Positions 37,612 to 47,906 of a stretch of DNA of 64,000 nucleotides are shown here, in pieces. This DNA comes from Pseudoalteromonas byunsanensis. Lineage in GTDB: Bacteria; Pseudomonadota; Gammaproteobacteria; Enterobacterales; Alteromonadaceae. The notes under the pieces are model-generated. The model searched no databases and was not told where the DNA came from. It saw only the letters and a list, made by a program, of their open reading frames with translations. The position numbers were made by a program, and so were the translations under genes. Within the stretch, counting starts at the first letter, position 1. Each line of letters starts with the position of its first letter. The stretch lies in contig NZ_MNAN01000037.1 in NCBI RefSeq assembly GCF_001854475.1, positions 318,850 to 382,849 on the forward strand, given 5' to 3'.

Positions 37612-39276
37612 CTATATTTTAAAACGATTTACTATCGCTGCTAATTCACCCGCCTTTTCGCTGAGTTTGGAGCTGATCTCTAGATTACGATCTCCAATGG
37701 CCGCAGACTCTTTGGAATGCTCTGAAATAGATTCTGTCCGTTCACTAATCTCTTTATCAACAATATTTTGTTCCTTTGTCGCGCTGGCAATATGCTCGTT
37801 GACGTTTAGAATCTCATGGATAAACTGCACAATATTTTGTAATGAATCAGATGCATTGGCCGCTTTTTCAACCGTCAACGCACTAAAACTCTTACTTAAG
37901 TCCATCGCCTGCACAGCATCCTTAGAGCCACCTGTTACTGTATTTATTACCCCTAATATTTGGGTAGCACTTTTTTGCGTACGAGTCGCCAATTCACGAA
38001 CTTCATCGGCAACCACAGCAAATCCCCTTCCCTGCTCCCCCGCTCTGGCCGCTTCAATAGCCGCATTGAGCGCTAACAAGTTTGTTTGCTCAGCTATTTC
38101 TTGAATAACTGATAACGAGCTTGAAATATTTTTCACATCTCCTTCGAGCTTTGAAATTACCTCACTGGCCTCGTCTAGCTTCTGTGCCAGTGTATTAACC
38201 GAGCCGGTCGCTTCATCAACCGAACTTTGCGTATCATCAGCGCTACGATTGGCATTTTTTGCAGACGTTGCTGCTTCGTTGGCATTGCGAGATATTTCTT
38301 CGGCAGAAGCACTCAATTGCGTCATAGCAGTGGCAATCATTTCGGTTTCTGATTGCTGGCGCATCAACAGCGCATTTATTTCTGAAGATGCATTTGCAAT
38401 TTGTTTAGTCTCATCAACCACTTCATTTGTGAGCTTCGCAACCTTAATGATCAGTGCGTGTAACTGACCAAGAAATATATTGAAATTACGACTCAAGCTA
38501 TCAAACTCTGGAAGAGAAAAATCAGGAATACGAGCGGTCAGATCGGCATCTCTGGCAGCAAAGATATCAATGGTGTCTTCAAACTTAGAAAGTGGCACAG
38601 TGATGCTTTTACTAATGAGTAAACCGAATATGCCCACCACGATTGAGATAATGAAAGTAAACAATAAAATATCGCGAATACTTTTCATCACTTGTTTATC
38701 ATTTTTTTCACGCATAGACTTAAGCAGCGCATCAACATCTTCGGTATAAAATCCAGTACCGACGATCAAATCCCAAGTCGGTAAGTAAATACTATACGCC
38801 AACTTTGGAATGGCCTCGCTTTGTTCTGGTTTGGGAAAATAATACACTGAGTAGCCATCACCACGTTTCGCTGAATCAATGATGTCACGGACTAGGTAAT
38901 TCCCCCTTTTATCTTGTAAATCAATGAAGTTCTTTCCTATTCCTTGATCACTGTCACCTTGCATTACCCGCGTGCCATCACTTTTAAATGCAAACAAGTA
39001 GCCAGACTCTCCAAACTTGATGTTTTTCAACAACTTAATAACATCTTCTTGTGGGCGGTCTTGATTTTTAATCGGTATGATCACGCTTTGGGCTATTTCT
39101 AAATACGCTTTTAGTTCATCTCGTTTCATACGCATCATTTCTTTACGGCTTAAGACCTCTTGCGCTTCACTCAGTTTGGTCGCTTCGCTGTATGTGAGCG
39201 TAATAGCAACTGAAGAAATGATAATGATAGGGAGCAAAGATAGTAATATCAGTCTGGTCTTTATTTTGAGTTTCAT
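37612..39276 (-). CDS. Methyl-accepting chemotaxis protein with single Cache domain
   Basis: 554 aa. Membrane helix at about 7-28, periplasmic single-Cache domain (about 40-190; FGESGYLFAFKSDG...PTWDLIVGTGFYTEDVD), second helix at about 200-222 (DILLFTFIISIVVGIFGLLIS), HAMP (about 225-275), and the signalling hairpin with the MCP signature EQTNLLALNAAIEAARAGEQ near residue 390. Full-length receptor, likely sensing small organic anions. It sits behind a periplasmic binding protein and a TonB receptor in the same orientation. Confidence 0.92.
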   Translation of the reverse strand: MKLKIKTRLILLSLLPIIIISSVAITLTYSEATKLSEAQEVLSRKEMMRMKRDELKAYLEIAQSVIIPIKNQDRPQEDVIKLLKNIKFGESGYLFAFKSDGTRVMQGDSDQGIGKNFIDLQDKRGNYLVRDIIDSAKRGDGYSVYYFPKPEQSEAIPKLAYSIYLPTWDLIVGTGFYTEDVDALLKSMREKNDKQVMKSIRDILLFTFIISIVVGIFGLLISKSITVPLSKFEDTIDIFAARDADLTARIPDFSLPEFDSLSRNFNIFLGQLHALIIKVAKLTNEVVDETKQIANASSEINALLMRQQSETEMIATAMTQLSASAEEISRNANEAATSAKNANRSADDTQSSVDEATGSVNTLAQKLDEASEVISKLEGDVKNISSSLSVIQEIAEQTNLLALNAAIEAARAGEQGRGFAVVADEVRELATRTQKSATQILGVINTVTGGSKDAVQAMDLSKSFSALTVEKAANASDSLQNIVQFIHEILNVNEHIASATKEQNIVDKEISERTESISEHSKESAAIGDRNLEISSKLSEKAGELAAIVNRFKI

Positions 39277-39320
39277 ACTCTCATTCCTAATACAAATCGC
39301 TTGGCTAGGTTTACACCAAA

Positions 39321-40133
39321 CTAATTTACACCCTGCTCGGACTCGACTGGCGTGTTTCTCGCCGGTTGAACACTCCGATAGTGTTGCAAATAATCGGCGA
39401 TAATTTTCTGGTAAGAACCATCCTCCTTCATTGCCCTAATCGCCATGTCTAGACGCTGCTTAATCCCCTCTAGATATGGCTCCTTACCAAATGCGATATA
39501 GCTCGGGATGTCATAGGCGTATGAAGGGACTTGATGAATTTTATCCTCTAAACCTAGCTGCTTGAGTATCTCCAGACCACCCAACTGATTACTGATCACC
39601 ACGTCAACTCGGTCGGCAAGTAACAACTTGAAGCTGTTAATTCCAGTATCTGTGGTGACAATATTCTCAAGCACCCCCTTGGCAAGCGCCAAGTCTATTT
39701 CTTCGCCATAACTAACTTTTCGTACAATCCCAATACGATAAGGAGACAGTGACGCAATGCGACCATCAAAGTAAATTTGATGGTCTTTAAGTGCGAAGAA
39801 GCCAATGGACTGCTGCACCAAAACTTCATTGGAATAACTCATAAAGGTTTCTCTTTCTGGCGTTTTGTAAATGGTGAAAATGCCATCTACTCGAGCATTT
39901 TTAACCTCTCTTATGGCTCTTCCCCATGGTAAGAACTGGATCGAAAATGGTTGGTCTATGCGATCAAATGCCTCACGCACGATATCGACAGCAATGCCTC
40001 TGGCATCTTGGGTTCCTTGAAACTCATAGGGTGGGTATTCCAATGTCACCAAACGAATGACCCGCTCCTGCGAGAAAGCGGAGGATATCAGGCCCAATAA
40101 AAGCACCGCAAAGACAATAAATTTCCCACCCAT
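39321..40133 (-). CDS. Periplasmic substrate-binding protein, SBP_bac_3 family
   Basis: 270 aa. Signal peptide (FIVFAVLLLGLISSAFSQ). Mature part starts RLVTLEYPPYEFQGTQDARGIAVDIV, and has PWGRAIREVKN and the second-domain ISNQLGGLEIL, typical of polar-amino-acid-type binding proteins. No ABC permease nearby. Located 44 bp upstream of the chemoreceptor gene, so it may act as its ligand-loading partner; that is inference. Confidence 0.82.
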   Translation of the reverse strand: MGGKFIVFAVLLLGLISSAFSQERVIRLVTLEYPPYEFQGTQDARGIAVDIVREAFDRIDQPFSIQFLPWGRAIREVKNARVDGIFTIYKTPERETFMSYSNEVLVQQSIGFFALKDHQIYFDGRIASLSPYRIGIVRKVSYGEEIDLALAKGVLENIVTTDTGINSFKLLLADRVDVVISNQLGGLEILKQLGLEDKIHQVPSYAYDIPSYIAFGKEPYLEGIKQRLDMAIRAMKEDGSYQKIIADYLQHYRSVQPARNTPVESEQGVN

Positions 40134-40211
40134 ATCTCGTTCTCTCAGGCCCAGTCATGCCAAACAGTAAGCCCACTGTCCACACTCAATAACCTACAAC
40201 TTCTAAATAAT

Positions 40212-42815
40212 TTAAAAGCTAATCTGGAATTTAGCATAAGCTCGACGCCCTCTTGGATCACCCGTTCGGGGATCATAACTGCCAGCGACCGCAACGTAAG
40301 GAGGGGCTTCATCTGTAACATTAATCACCCCAAACGTTAGTTTAGTTTCAGAGTCCCCTTTAAGCACCTGTCCCATGTTCACGCTGTATTGCAAATCAAG
40401 TGTATTGAAGGCATCAATGGAGTCTTCCGTCACATCATTGGTGTAACTTGCCACATGTCTGATGAACACGTTGGCACGATGCATACCACTTGACCAGTTC
40501 AAGCCTATGCTACCTCGCAAACGTGGCGATGGATTGCCCACCGTGTTTAAATTCAACAGGCCGAGGCCATCTGTGGTTTGACCGCTAGCATCCATCAAAT
40601 CGTAACTTAACAAGTAAGTTGCGCTTAACTGTGGAGAAAAGTCCCCATAGTCGCTGCGATAAATGGTGGAAGCACTCAAATCAATCCCAGATGTATCTAT
40701 TGCTTCTGCGTTAACAAACTTGGTATTGACGATTGAAATGGTACCAGCAGATGTTCTAATCACTCGAGTAGGGTCATTCGGATTGGCATTTACCACCGCC
40801 TGATGGCTCTCTCTGGTGAGTACATCCTCAAAAGAGAAATCCCAGTAATCGATATCAAAGGCATACTCATCGAAGGCATAAGTCAGGCCCAGATTCAGCG
40901 CTTTTGAGGTTTCTGGCACCAGATTGGGATCACCAATTGTGCGATTTCCCCCAAAAGTAGTCGAACCATCTTCAGGGTCGGTAATATTGGCAAAGTTAGT
41001 CTGAACCCCTTGTAATTGATGAACGGATGGCGCTCTAAATGATGTACTAAACGTCCCTCTCAATGACAACGTATCACTGGCTAACCATAAAAATGAAAAC
41101 TTAGGATTGGTGGTATCGCCACCAAACTCGCCATAATCCTCGTATCGCACGGCAGCGCCTATTTCAAGGTTTTCCGTCAGTGGCATGAGTACTTCTGCAA
41201 ATATAGCTTTAACATCACGCTCACCAGTAAAGTTCTGATTACCAATGAGAAATGCGAAGCTATCTTGTTGCGTAAAAGAGTCATAAACATTCTTGATAGA
41301 CTCATCTCTATATTGTATTCCGATGGCGTAACCCACATCTCCACCTGCAACTTCAAACAGTGAATCACCGGTTATCACGGCCTCAAATACGCGCATTTCT
41401 GACTCTGCATCTCCGATGTAGTCGCCAATAATAAAATCCCTTAATAATTCATTGTTAGGAGCATCTGGGTCAAATGGGTTGAAATAATAACACTCACCGA
41501 CGCCTGCCTCCGACGCTGTCATACCATTACATTTATTACCGCCAAAACCATACAGTGCAGCTTGAAAATTATCGCTTATCACATCTCTAGGATTTACCAG
41601 CGCGTCGTTTGCCGCAGCCACAAAAGAGGCCTGCCAATAAACGCCCTCGGTTATCTCACCGTCAACACCCAAGGCAATACGAGAAGTCGTATGATCGTAG
41701 TAATTGGTTTCAGTGGGTTTACCTACTCCATAAGGTCTGCCACGAAAGAAAACATCCTCCGCATAGGGGTTATCAGGGTGTGAAGCCAACACACTAGGTG
41801 CATTGAGCACCGGAAAACTAGGTGACACTTCGCGACTAATTTTATTTCGCGCATAGCCAAATTCTGCCCACATTCTGGTCGTGTTGCTCCAGTCCCATTG
41901 TGCACGTGCATACGCCTGCAATCTATCTTCATTGGGCACCGCCGTTATCTGTGGAGCAAAATCAAATAAGCAAAACGAGTTACCGTTAGAACCTTGCGAT
42001 ACACTACCGCCATTAGTAGCACAGTTTGGGTCAGCAACGGTTAAACCACTGGGATTGTTTTCATCTGCGAGTGAGGGGATCACAAAGCTACCAGGATTAC
42101 CAAAGCTGCTGGTTGCAGGTTTTACCCAGTCGACTTCATCAAGTAACAAACTTGAACGCTCCAAAAAGCTCACTGCAAACAGCATATGTGCCGAATCCCC
42201 CACATAGCCACCGTAAGCAAAATCTACTTTGGTTTCATCCTGACTACCTTCACTCCACCTGGTACGGTACTCATATTGTACTTCCGCACCTTCTAAGTCA
42301 TCTCGGGTAATAAAGTTAACAACCCCAGCGACCGCATCAGAGCCATAGATTGCCGATGCACCATCTTTGAGTATTTCGACTCGCTTAATTGCAAGCGCTG
42401 GTACTAAAGAAGCTGTATCCACAAAGCTCGCGCCTTGATCAGTAACAACAGCCGACGTAACCTGTCGAATACCGTTAAGTAGTACTAGGGTTGAAGACAC
42501 CCCTAGACCCCGCAAATTGACGTTCGAGGTCCCCACTGTAAAGTTTTGCGTCAAATTGTCCGAGTTATTTTGCGAACCTGCGTTAAAAGGCAAAACCTCA
42601 ATGAGATCACGTACATCATTGGCTCCTATATCAGCCAGATCGCTCAACTCTGTGCTAGAGATGGGCGAGGAACTTTCTGATTGTACCGAACGTTTGATAC
42701 GAGAGCCTGTGACGGTAATGGTTTCAATGGATGCTTTTTCCTGAACTTCAGCATAAGCGGTCGTTGTCAGTACCAAAGTGCACAAGTACAACAACTTAGA
42801 TTTGCTATTGTTCAT
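40212..42815 (-). CDS. TonB-dependent outer-membrane receptor
   Basis: About 867 aa from ATG 42813-42815, which lies 5 nt after a GGGG ribosome site; a second ATG at 42818 is possible. Signal peptide ends near TTAYA. A TonB box (IETITVTGSRIKRS) precedes the plug (NVNLRGLGVSSTLVLLNGIR, VEILKDGASAIYGSDAVAG), followed by a long barrel ending in AYAKFQISF with a terminal Phe. Ligand unknown; the short plug-type sequence resembles receptors for peptides, sugars or siderophores. Confidence 0.92.
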   Translation of the reverse strand: MNNSKSKLLYLCTLVLTTTAYAEVQEKASIETITVTGSRIKRSVQSESSSPISSTELSDLADIGANDVRDLIEVLPFNAGSQNNSDNLTQNFTVGTSNVNLRGLGVSSTLVLLNGIRQVTSAVVTDQGASFVDTASLVPALAIKRVEILKDGASAIYGSDAVAGVVNFITRDDLEGAEVQYEYRTRWSEGSQDETKVDFAYGGYVGDSAHMLFAVSFLERSSLLLDEVDWVKPATSSFGNPGSFVIPSLADENNPSGLTVADPNCATNGGSVSQGSNGNSFCLFDFAPQITAVPNEDRLQAYARAQWDWSNTTRMWAEFGYARNKISREVSPSFPVLNAPSVLASHPDNPYAEDVFFRGRPYGVGKPTETNYYDHTTSRIALGVDGEITEGVYWQASFVAAANDALVNPRDVISDNFQAALYGFGGNKCNGMTASEAGVGECYYFNPFDPDAPNNELLRDFIIGDYIGDAESEMRVFEAVITGDSLFEVAGGDVGYAIGIQYRDESIKNVYDSFTQQDSFAFLIGNQNFTGERDVKAIFAEVLMPLTENLEIGAAVRYEDYGEFGGDTTNPKFSFLWLASDTLSLRGTFSTSFRAPSVHQLQGVQTNFANITDPEDGSTTFGGNRTIGDPNLVPETSKALNLGLTYAFDEYAFDIDYWDFSFEDVLTRESHQAVVNANPNDPTRVIRTSAGTISIVNTKFVNAEAIDTSGIDLSASTIYRSDYGDFSPQLSATYLLSYDLMDASGQTTDGLGLLNLNTVGNPSPRLRGSIGLNWSSGMHRANVFIRHVASYTNDVTEDSIDAFNTLDLQYSVNMGQVLKGDSETKLTFGVINVTDEAPPYVAVAGSYDPRTGDPRGRRAYAKFQISF

Positions 42816-43026
42816 CATATCCCCTATCAATTCGACAATGAGTGATTAAGGCGGTGGCCCCTACTAATACCAAGCGCGCGAAAAAATTAATACAAGCTTA
42901 ATCAAGCATAGTTCGGTATTGACCAATTACACCAAAAGAAACACAGTTTAAGTATTTGTAAGACGTTAGATAAATACCTATGAGTCGAGGGAAGGCGAGG
43001 AAATATTGATAGGATGTATCATTTAA

Positions 43027-43057
43027 CCCCACCTCATATATCATCATTGAGGTGGGG
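43027..43057 (-). terminator. Terminator of the membrane protein/GH25 operon
   Basis: CCCCACCTCA and TGAGGTGGGG form a 10-bp stem with an 11-nt loop; on the minus strand TTAAAT follows. It lies about 20 bp beyond the membrane-protein stop. Confidence 0.65.
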
Positions 43058-43077
43058 CAATGGATATTGCAGGGATA

Positions 43078-44007
43078 TTATTTTTCCGCTGCTTTGAAGT
43101 CTCTAATAAATGAGGGGGGCTCACCAAGTAAGCTGTGTAAACAACGCCTTATTAGTAAATACAATAACCCAGCAAACAGTATAGGGAGCAACACAAAAGC
43201 GATAAATTTATGGGCTAAATTGTGGGTAACCACACTATTTCCTTTGAGCAATTTATTTGACAACTTCACCGCGAGCGCTTTATGTAGCACCTTCACCCCG
43301 TGTTTGGCGTGCTCTTTTAGATCGGTACTAGATAAGCTGGTATTCATCTCGTTCGCTACATCACTAAAATAACCTAGATCCGCTTTGTGACCCAGTTCAG
43401 CCGCGATCACTTGTGAGGTCTTGGCGCTGGCATGAATACTGTAAGGAAGCACCATGTGACACAATACAAAGGCCAACGCGAATGCTTTACCGAACCATTG
43501 CAAGCTTGGTCGATACCTTAGCTGTGGCTGAACCACACACAAAACAGCCCAAATGAAACAATACAATAATGCCGCTTGTAGTAACCATGGCGATAATTGC
43601 TCAGCCAAAAAGGTCAACGCCTGTATCGCACCGACTAAAGCCAGTGACCAAAACAAGTAGTGACTACTCTTTTCCAGCAAGCTTGAAAAATCAGCCAGTA
43701 AGCTGCCAATTTCTACGTCAAAATCAACGATAAATGAGATACCAAATTGACTGCTTTTCGCAACGTTAAGTGCAGCATTTAAGGCATTCACGTCGGCCAA
43801 GTCGCTCATAATTTGCTGCTCTACCTGATGTAGATATTGCAAATTTGATTGGTATAAATGCTTGTTGTCTTGCACCAAAGTGCTATCAGCAAAGCTGCCT
43901 TGTACAATCGCTATCAGTAACCATGCAATCATTACGCTACTCAACAACGCCACTAATCGATAGCGTTGCTGCTTTATGTATTGGTCAAACGATGTCAGTA
44001 ACTGCAT
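43078..44007 (-). CDS. Hypothetical membrane protein downstream of a lysozyme
   Basis: 309 aa with about five hydrophobic segments (around 18-36, 110-132, 140-160, 165-190 and 265-285). Between them lies a ~70-residue extracytoplasmic stretch rich in Leu/Gln/Ala (YLHQVEQQIMSDLADVNALN) and a second amphipathic region before the last helix. I do not recognise the family. It overlaps the GH25 lysozyme gene by 13 bp, so both are coupled; holin-like export or release of the lysozyme is one idea, without direct proof. Confidence 0.55.
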   Translation of the reverse strand: MQLLTSFDQYIKQQRYRLVALLSSVMIAWLLIAIVQGSFADSTLVQDNKHLYQSNLQYLHQVEQQIMSDLADVNALNAALNVAKSSQFGISFIVDFDVEIGSLLADFSSLLEKSSHYLFWSLALVGAIQALTFLAEQLSPWLLQAALLYCFIWAVLCVVQPQLRYRPSLQWFGKAFALAFVLCHMVLPYSIHASAKTSQVIAAELGHKADLGYFSDVANEMNTSLSSTDLKEHAKHGVKVLHKALAVKLSNKLLKGNSVVTHNLAHKFIAFVLLPILFAGLLYLLIRRCLHSLLGEPPSFIRDFKAAEK

Positions 44008-44714
44008 TTGAGTGCCTCCAATGCCTGTTTGCCATCTAGCACTTTATCTAAATCAACCAACGTATTGACTCCAGCTACAGTGCCAGTTTGTGAATATTGC
44101 CAAATTTGAATATTTTCGAGTTCTTCAGGTGCATTCATTTTCTCGCCGTAATGAGCAAACCAAAATGGATAGTCATTAAACGAAGTACCTATGTAGCCTT
44201 GCCAGAAGTTGCTATTGCTATATATCAGCGGTTTACACCCGAGTTGTTGCTCAAGTGCGCTCAAAAATTCATGTAGTCGTGATTGTATTTGCTCCGCGCT
44301 TTGTTCCCGCGTTAGTTCCACGTCAACCATAGGCGCTAGGGTGAGCCCTTTATCTTTGATATGAGAGAGAAAGTTTTTCAGCTGTTGTTTTGGATCGTCC
44401 TCTGCTTCAAAGAAGTGATACGCTCCTACAGGTAAAGATGTATTCTTGATAGCTGCAAGATTGTCAAAATACTTAGGGTCATGATATGTAATACCATCTG
44501 TGGCCTTAAGATACACAAATTGAATACCGCTACTTGCTACCTTTTGCCAATCTACTTTGCCCTGATCATGAGAGACATCAATGCCATATACGCCGCCTGA
44601 AAAATCACGGTTCTCAGTTTGCAAAATCGAGGCGGGAAATAGTACGGGTCTTTTAATACACAAGATAACAATCGCTGCGACCACCAGCAGCTTAATTACC
44701 AGTTTATTGTTCAT
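43995..44714 (-). CDS. GH25 lysozyme (Lyc-type muramidase), membrane anchored
   Basis: 239 aa from ATG 44712-44714 (MNNKLVIKLLVV), with AAGGA 6 nt upstream. An N-terminal membrane helix anchors it in the periplasm. Catalytic domain: YGIDVSHDQGKVDW (Asp), LKATDGITYHDP, GAYHFFEAEDDP, and the acid region APMVDVELTRE, all GH25 features. The enzyme would cut peptidoglycan. Located between a hybrid sensor kinase and an unknown membrane protein. Confidence 0.88.
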   Translation of the reverse strand: MNNKLVIKLLVVAAIVILCIKRPVLFPASILQTENRDFSGGVYGIDVSHDQGKVDWQKVASSGIQFVYLKATDGITYHDPKYFDNLAAIKNTSLPVGAYHFFEAEDDPKQQLKNFLSHIKDKGLTLAPMVDVELTREQSAEQIQSRLHEFLSALEQQLGCKPLIYSNSNFWQGYIGTSFNDYPFWFAHYGEKMNAPEELENIQIWQYSQTGTVAGVNTLVDLDKVLDGKQALEALKCSY

Positions 44715-44834
44715 TTCTATTCCTTGATAACCTAGCAAGTGATGCCACCAACTTACTATAATCTAATACTGTTCAATACCTTATATACAATAGAACAACA
44801 GTATATCTGCGTCTTAAGATAAAGTCACAAATGA

Positions 44835-47228
44835 TTAACACGCTAGCCAACGCGAGAGCACATCTTTAAGCTTTTCTTGCTCAACAGGTTTGCTGATAAA
44901 GTCATCCATACCTGCATTAAAGCAGGCGGTAATATCTTCTTTGAATATATTGGCTGTAAAAGCAATGATAGGGAGGTTTTTATAAGTAATGTCTTGTCTG
45001 ATCCGTTTAGCAGTTTCAAGACCATCCAAGTGTGGCATGTGGACGTCCATCAGAATTAAGTCAAACGACTGTTTTTTAATTGCTTCAAGTGCTAGCAAAC
45101 CATCTTTTGCGGTACTGACTTCTAAGCCTAATTTTCTCAGCATTGCTGTCACAACCATAAGATTGACATCATTGTCTTCGACCAGTAACACATGGCCTTT
45201 TAGTGCAGATAGAGAAGAGGATATATGCTGTAATGGCTTAGGCACTGTCGACACAACTTCCACTGGTAGGCTAAAGAACACGTCAGTACCTTGACCCTGT
45301 TTCGATTCAATACCGATTTTTCCTCCCATCAGCGCCAGTAATTCCTTACACAGGCTCAGGCCTAACCCTGTACCGTCAAAGCGGCGGGTCATGCTGCCAT
45401 CCGCCTGCTTAAAAGGTTCAAAAACACGCTGCAAATCTTCTGGAGCAATACCGACTCCCGTGTCAGAAACAATGAACTTTAACTTCGCCTGTTTTGAGAC
45501 TGTCTTAGCTTTATTCTGCACCATCACGCGTACATGACCTTTATCGGTAAACTTGATGGCATTACCAACCAAATTAATGAGGATTTGCTGCAAGCGAGCC
45601 TGATCACCACGAATAAACGCAGGTACATTATCATCAATAATATACTCAAGGCTCAGTCCTTTTTGAGATGCCAACGACATTAATAGATTATTGACATCCT
45701 CAATTAGCTCTTGCAAAGCAAAATCATTGTGCTCTAGCGTAACATGCCCTTCTTCGAGTTTTGACAAGTCCAAAATATCGTTGATTACATTCAATAAATG
45801 CTTACCTGAGTGCCTGCAAATTTTCAGTAACTGAGTTTGCTCTTTGCTTAATTCTGCGCTGCTGTTTAACAACTCAAGCGTCCCTAAAATACCGTTCATG
45901 GGTGTACGGATCTCATGGCTCATATTAGCAAGAAATCGCCCTTTGGCTTGTAGCGCTTGTTGTGCCTGCACTCTTGCCTCTTCTAATTCTTGCGTGCGTG
46001 TATTAACCAATTTTTCCAGTTTATTTTCTCTTTGGCGCAACTTGTTACGCATTTGCTCAAAAGAGCGAGTGAGCACTCCAAGCTCATCTTTGCGATGGTT
46101 GCTTAGCTGTTTATCATAATTGCCAGCGGCTAACTTTTTCGCCGCGAGCGTCAACGACCTGATTGGCGCGTAAATCACATTCGACATCCATATAGCCAGT
46201 GCGCACACTAAGGCGAACACGGCTGCGAACACAATCCAAAATAATGTTTGTAGCTCATGTACTTGCTCAAGCATGACTTCTTCGGGAAGAACAATCGAGA
46301 TGCTATAATCAGCGGATTCTATTGGCGCAAAAAAAACATGAAGGGCTTGTTCAGTTTGAGGTTCTGTGATTTGTTCATAGCCCCGATGACCGGCTATCAT
46401 TCTAAGCCCTATTGCTTTGAGCTGAGGATCATCATGTTTAGTTATATAGTGGGTTTGCGATGCGCGTTCGCCACCTCTTTCAAGTACCCACTCACCCCCC
46501 TCTAACTTTAAATGAACAATTTTATCTTCATTCCAGTGATAAATGTACGCGCCATGACGAGAAACTAACATTACGCGTGCTTTATCTTTAAATGAAGCAG
46601 TGATATTTCTTTGAACAAGTGAGATTAAACTATCAATTTGCTGCCATGCGATGGCTCCCCCCAACAAGCCTTTAAGTTTTCTTTTTTGATCCAAAATACT
46701 GGCACTGACTACAATTTGCTTGGTGTGGGTTGTATAGGAAATCATAGGTTCAGAGACATACACTACCGCATCCGCAGCTACGTTTTGCCCGATAGTTGCT
46801 TGCCAATAGTCTCGCATGACTAAACTTCTGGGTTCTGCTTGAGGGTTTGTATCATCAAAAGTTCGGATCATACCTTGCGCAGGATTGCCACCTCGCGTGT
46901 TATAAAAACGGCCATCGAGTTCCCCTAGAATGAACTTTTCATATATCCCTTGGCTGCGTATTAGAGCGTCATTGAGATACCCTTTCATCTGCGCAAAGTC
47001 CATGCTTTGTACACGCTCATCATTGACCATGGTTGATAGTTCGGCTTTACGCTCACTAAAATATCGCTCAAATATCATCGCCGCACTGTGCACTTCTGCT
47101 TTTGCAGCAACCACCCTAAGCTGCTTGGCCTGCTCGATGCTTTGCGTCATAGCAAGTGCAAACATAACAAGTAGCGGTAACAACGCACAGCCAAGCATTA
47201 CACCAACCAATTGATTCTTTAGACGCAT
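44835..47228 (-). CDS. Hybrid sensor histidine kinase/response regulator
   Basis: 797 aa. Membrane helix at about 7-27, a large periplasmic double-Cache-type region (about 40-330; WQATIGQNVAADAVVYVSEP, GLLGGAIAWQQIDS), second helix at about 333-353 (IVFAAVFALVCALAIWMSNV), HAMP and coiled coil (about 355-420), HisKA (MSHEIRTPMNGILGTLELL), HATPase (NLVGNAIKFT, DTGVGI, DGTGLGLSL) and receiver (VEDNDVNLMV, LILMDVHMPHLDG, ISKPVE). Looks complete and active. Its output partner is not in the adjacent genes. Confidence 0.9.
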   Translation of the reverse strand: MRLKNQLVGVMLGCALLPLLVMFALAMTQSIEQAKQLRVVAAKAEVHSAAMIFERYFSERKAELSTMVNDERVQSMDFAQMKGYLNDALIRSQGIYEKFILGELDGRFYNTRGGNPAQGMIRTFDDTNPQAEPRSLVMRDYWQATIGQNVAADAVVYVSEPMISYTTHTKQIVVSASILDQKRKLKGLLGGAIAWQQIDSLISLVQRNITASFKDKARVMLVSRHGAYIYHWNEDKIVHLKLEGGEWVLERGGERASQTHYITKHDDPQLKAIGLRMIAGHRGYEQITEPQTEQALHVFFAPIESADYSISIVLPEEVMLEQVHELQTLFWIVFAAVFALVCALAIWMSNVIYAPIRSLTLAAKKLAAGNYDKQLSNHRKDELGVLTRSFEQMRNKLRQRENKLEKLVNTRTQELEEARVQAQQALQAKGRFLANMSHEIRTPMNGILGTLELLNSSAELSKEQTQLLKICRHSGKHLLNVINDILDLSKLEEGHVTLEHNDFALQELIEDVNNLLMSLASQKGLSLEYIIDDNVPAFIRGDQARLQQILINLVGNAIKFTDKGHVRVMVQNKAKTVSKQAKLKFIVSDTGVGIAPEDLQRVFEPFKQADGSMTRRFDGTGLGLSLCKELLALMGGKIGIESKQGQGTDVFFSLPVEVVSTVPKPLQHISSSLSALKGHVLLVEDNDVNLMVVTAMLRKLGLEVSTAKDGLLALEAIKKQSFDLILMDVHMPHLDGLETAKRIRQDITYKNLPIIAFTANIFKEDITACFNAGMDDFISKPVEQEKLKDVLSRWLAC

Positions 47229-47429
47229 ATCAATTTAATAGTTCATGACACATGCACTACAGTTTAGTAGAAAAAGCGGACACTCCCTAACATTAGGTGC
47301 TGTTATTTTCGAATTAAATTAGTAATAAATACAATAAGGTATGATGTATGGATCTTGGCATGATGCTGCTTCAGCACAACCTTTAGTGCCGTCATTCCAC
47401 AACACACTCCATTGCCAACAAGTACTGGA

Positions 47430-47906
47430 TCAAAGCGGCTTGCTCACTGCCAGATTGGCTTTTTTAATGCCCATATTCACGACTCTATACTTCGCAAGTT
47501 TACAAACACGTTGTTTATGTTCATTCGCATTGGTGTTGATAAGCCACAACGCACCAGCTTTATCGATAAAATAAAAAGCCAACTGCTGGTTTTGTTTTGC
47601 TAGTCTCACAGCACTGTGTAACGGACAAAATACGAACACACTAAGCTCTTTATAATGCATATGCTTGTCACCACCCCACAAAAATGAATAACGCCAACCT
47701 TGACACTTGAGCCTATAAATAGCTTTTTGAGCGAACAACCTATTTTTTCTCTGTGTACATATTTGTCCACGTGGATTCCAAATACTGATGATAGCCCCAC
47801 TGCGCACAAAGTTTTGCCCTACGTTGCGAGGTAAATACGAATTGCGTAAATCACAAGGTTGAAAATACACCTGCTGATAGGTTTCCCATAGCTGCTCACT
47901 TACCAC
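47430..47906 (-). CDS. DUF3293-like protein
   Basis: 158 aa from a GTG start. The part GAIISIWNPRGQICTQ...KNRLFAQKAI resembles DUF3293 (start AxNP with N...L), and the end HYKELSVFVF matches the family too. Function unknown. A long basic tail follows. Weak ribosome site. Confidence in the family is moderate. Confidence 0.5.
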   Translation of the reverse strand: MVSEQLWETYQQVYFQPCDLRNSYLPRNVGQNFVRSGAIISIWNPRGQICTQRKNRLFAQKAIYRLKCQGWRYSFLWGGDKHMHYKELSVFVFCPLHSAVRLAKQNQQLAFYFIDKAGALWLINTNANEHKQRVCKLAKYRVVNMGIKKANLAVSKPL

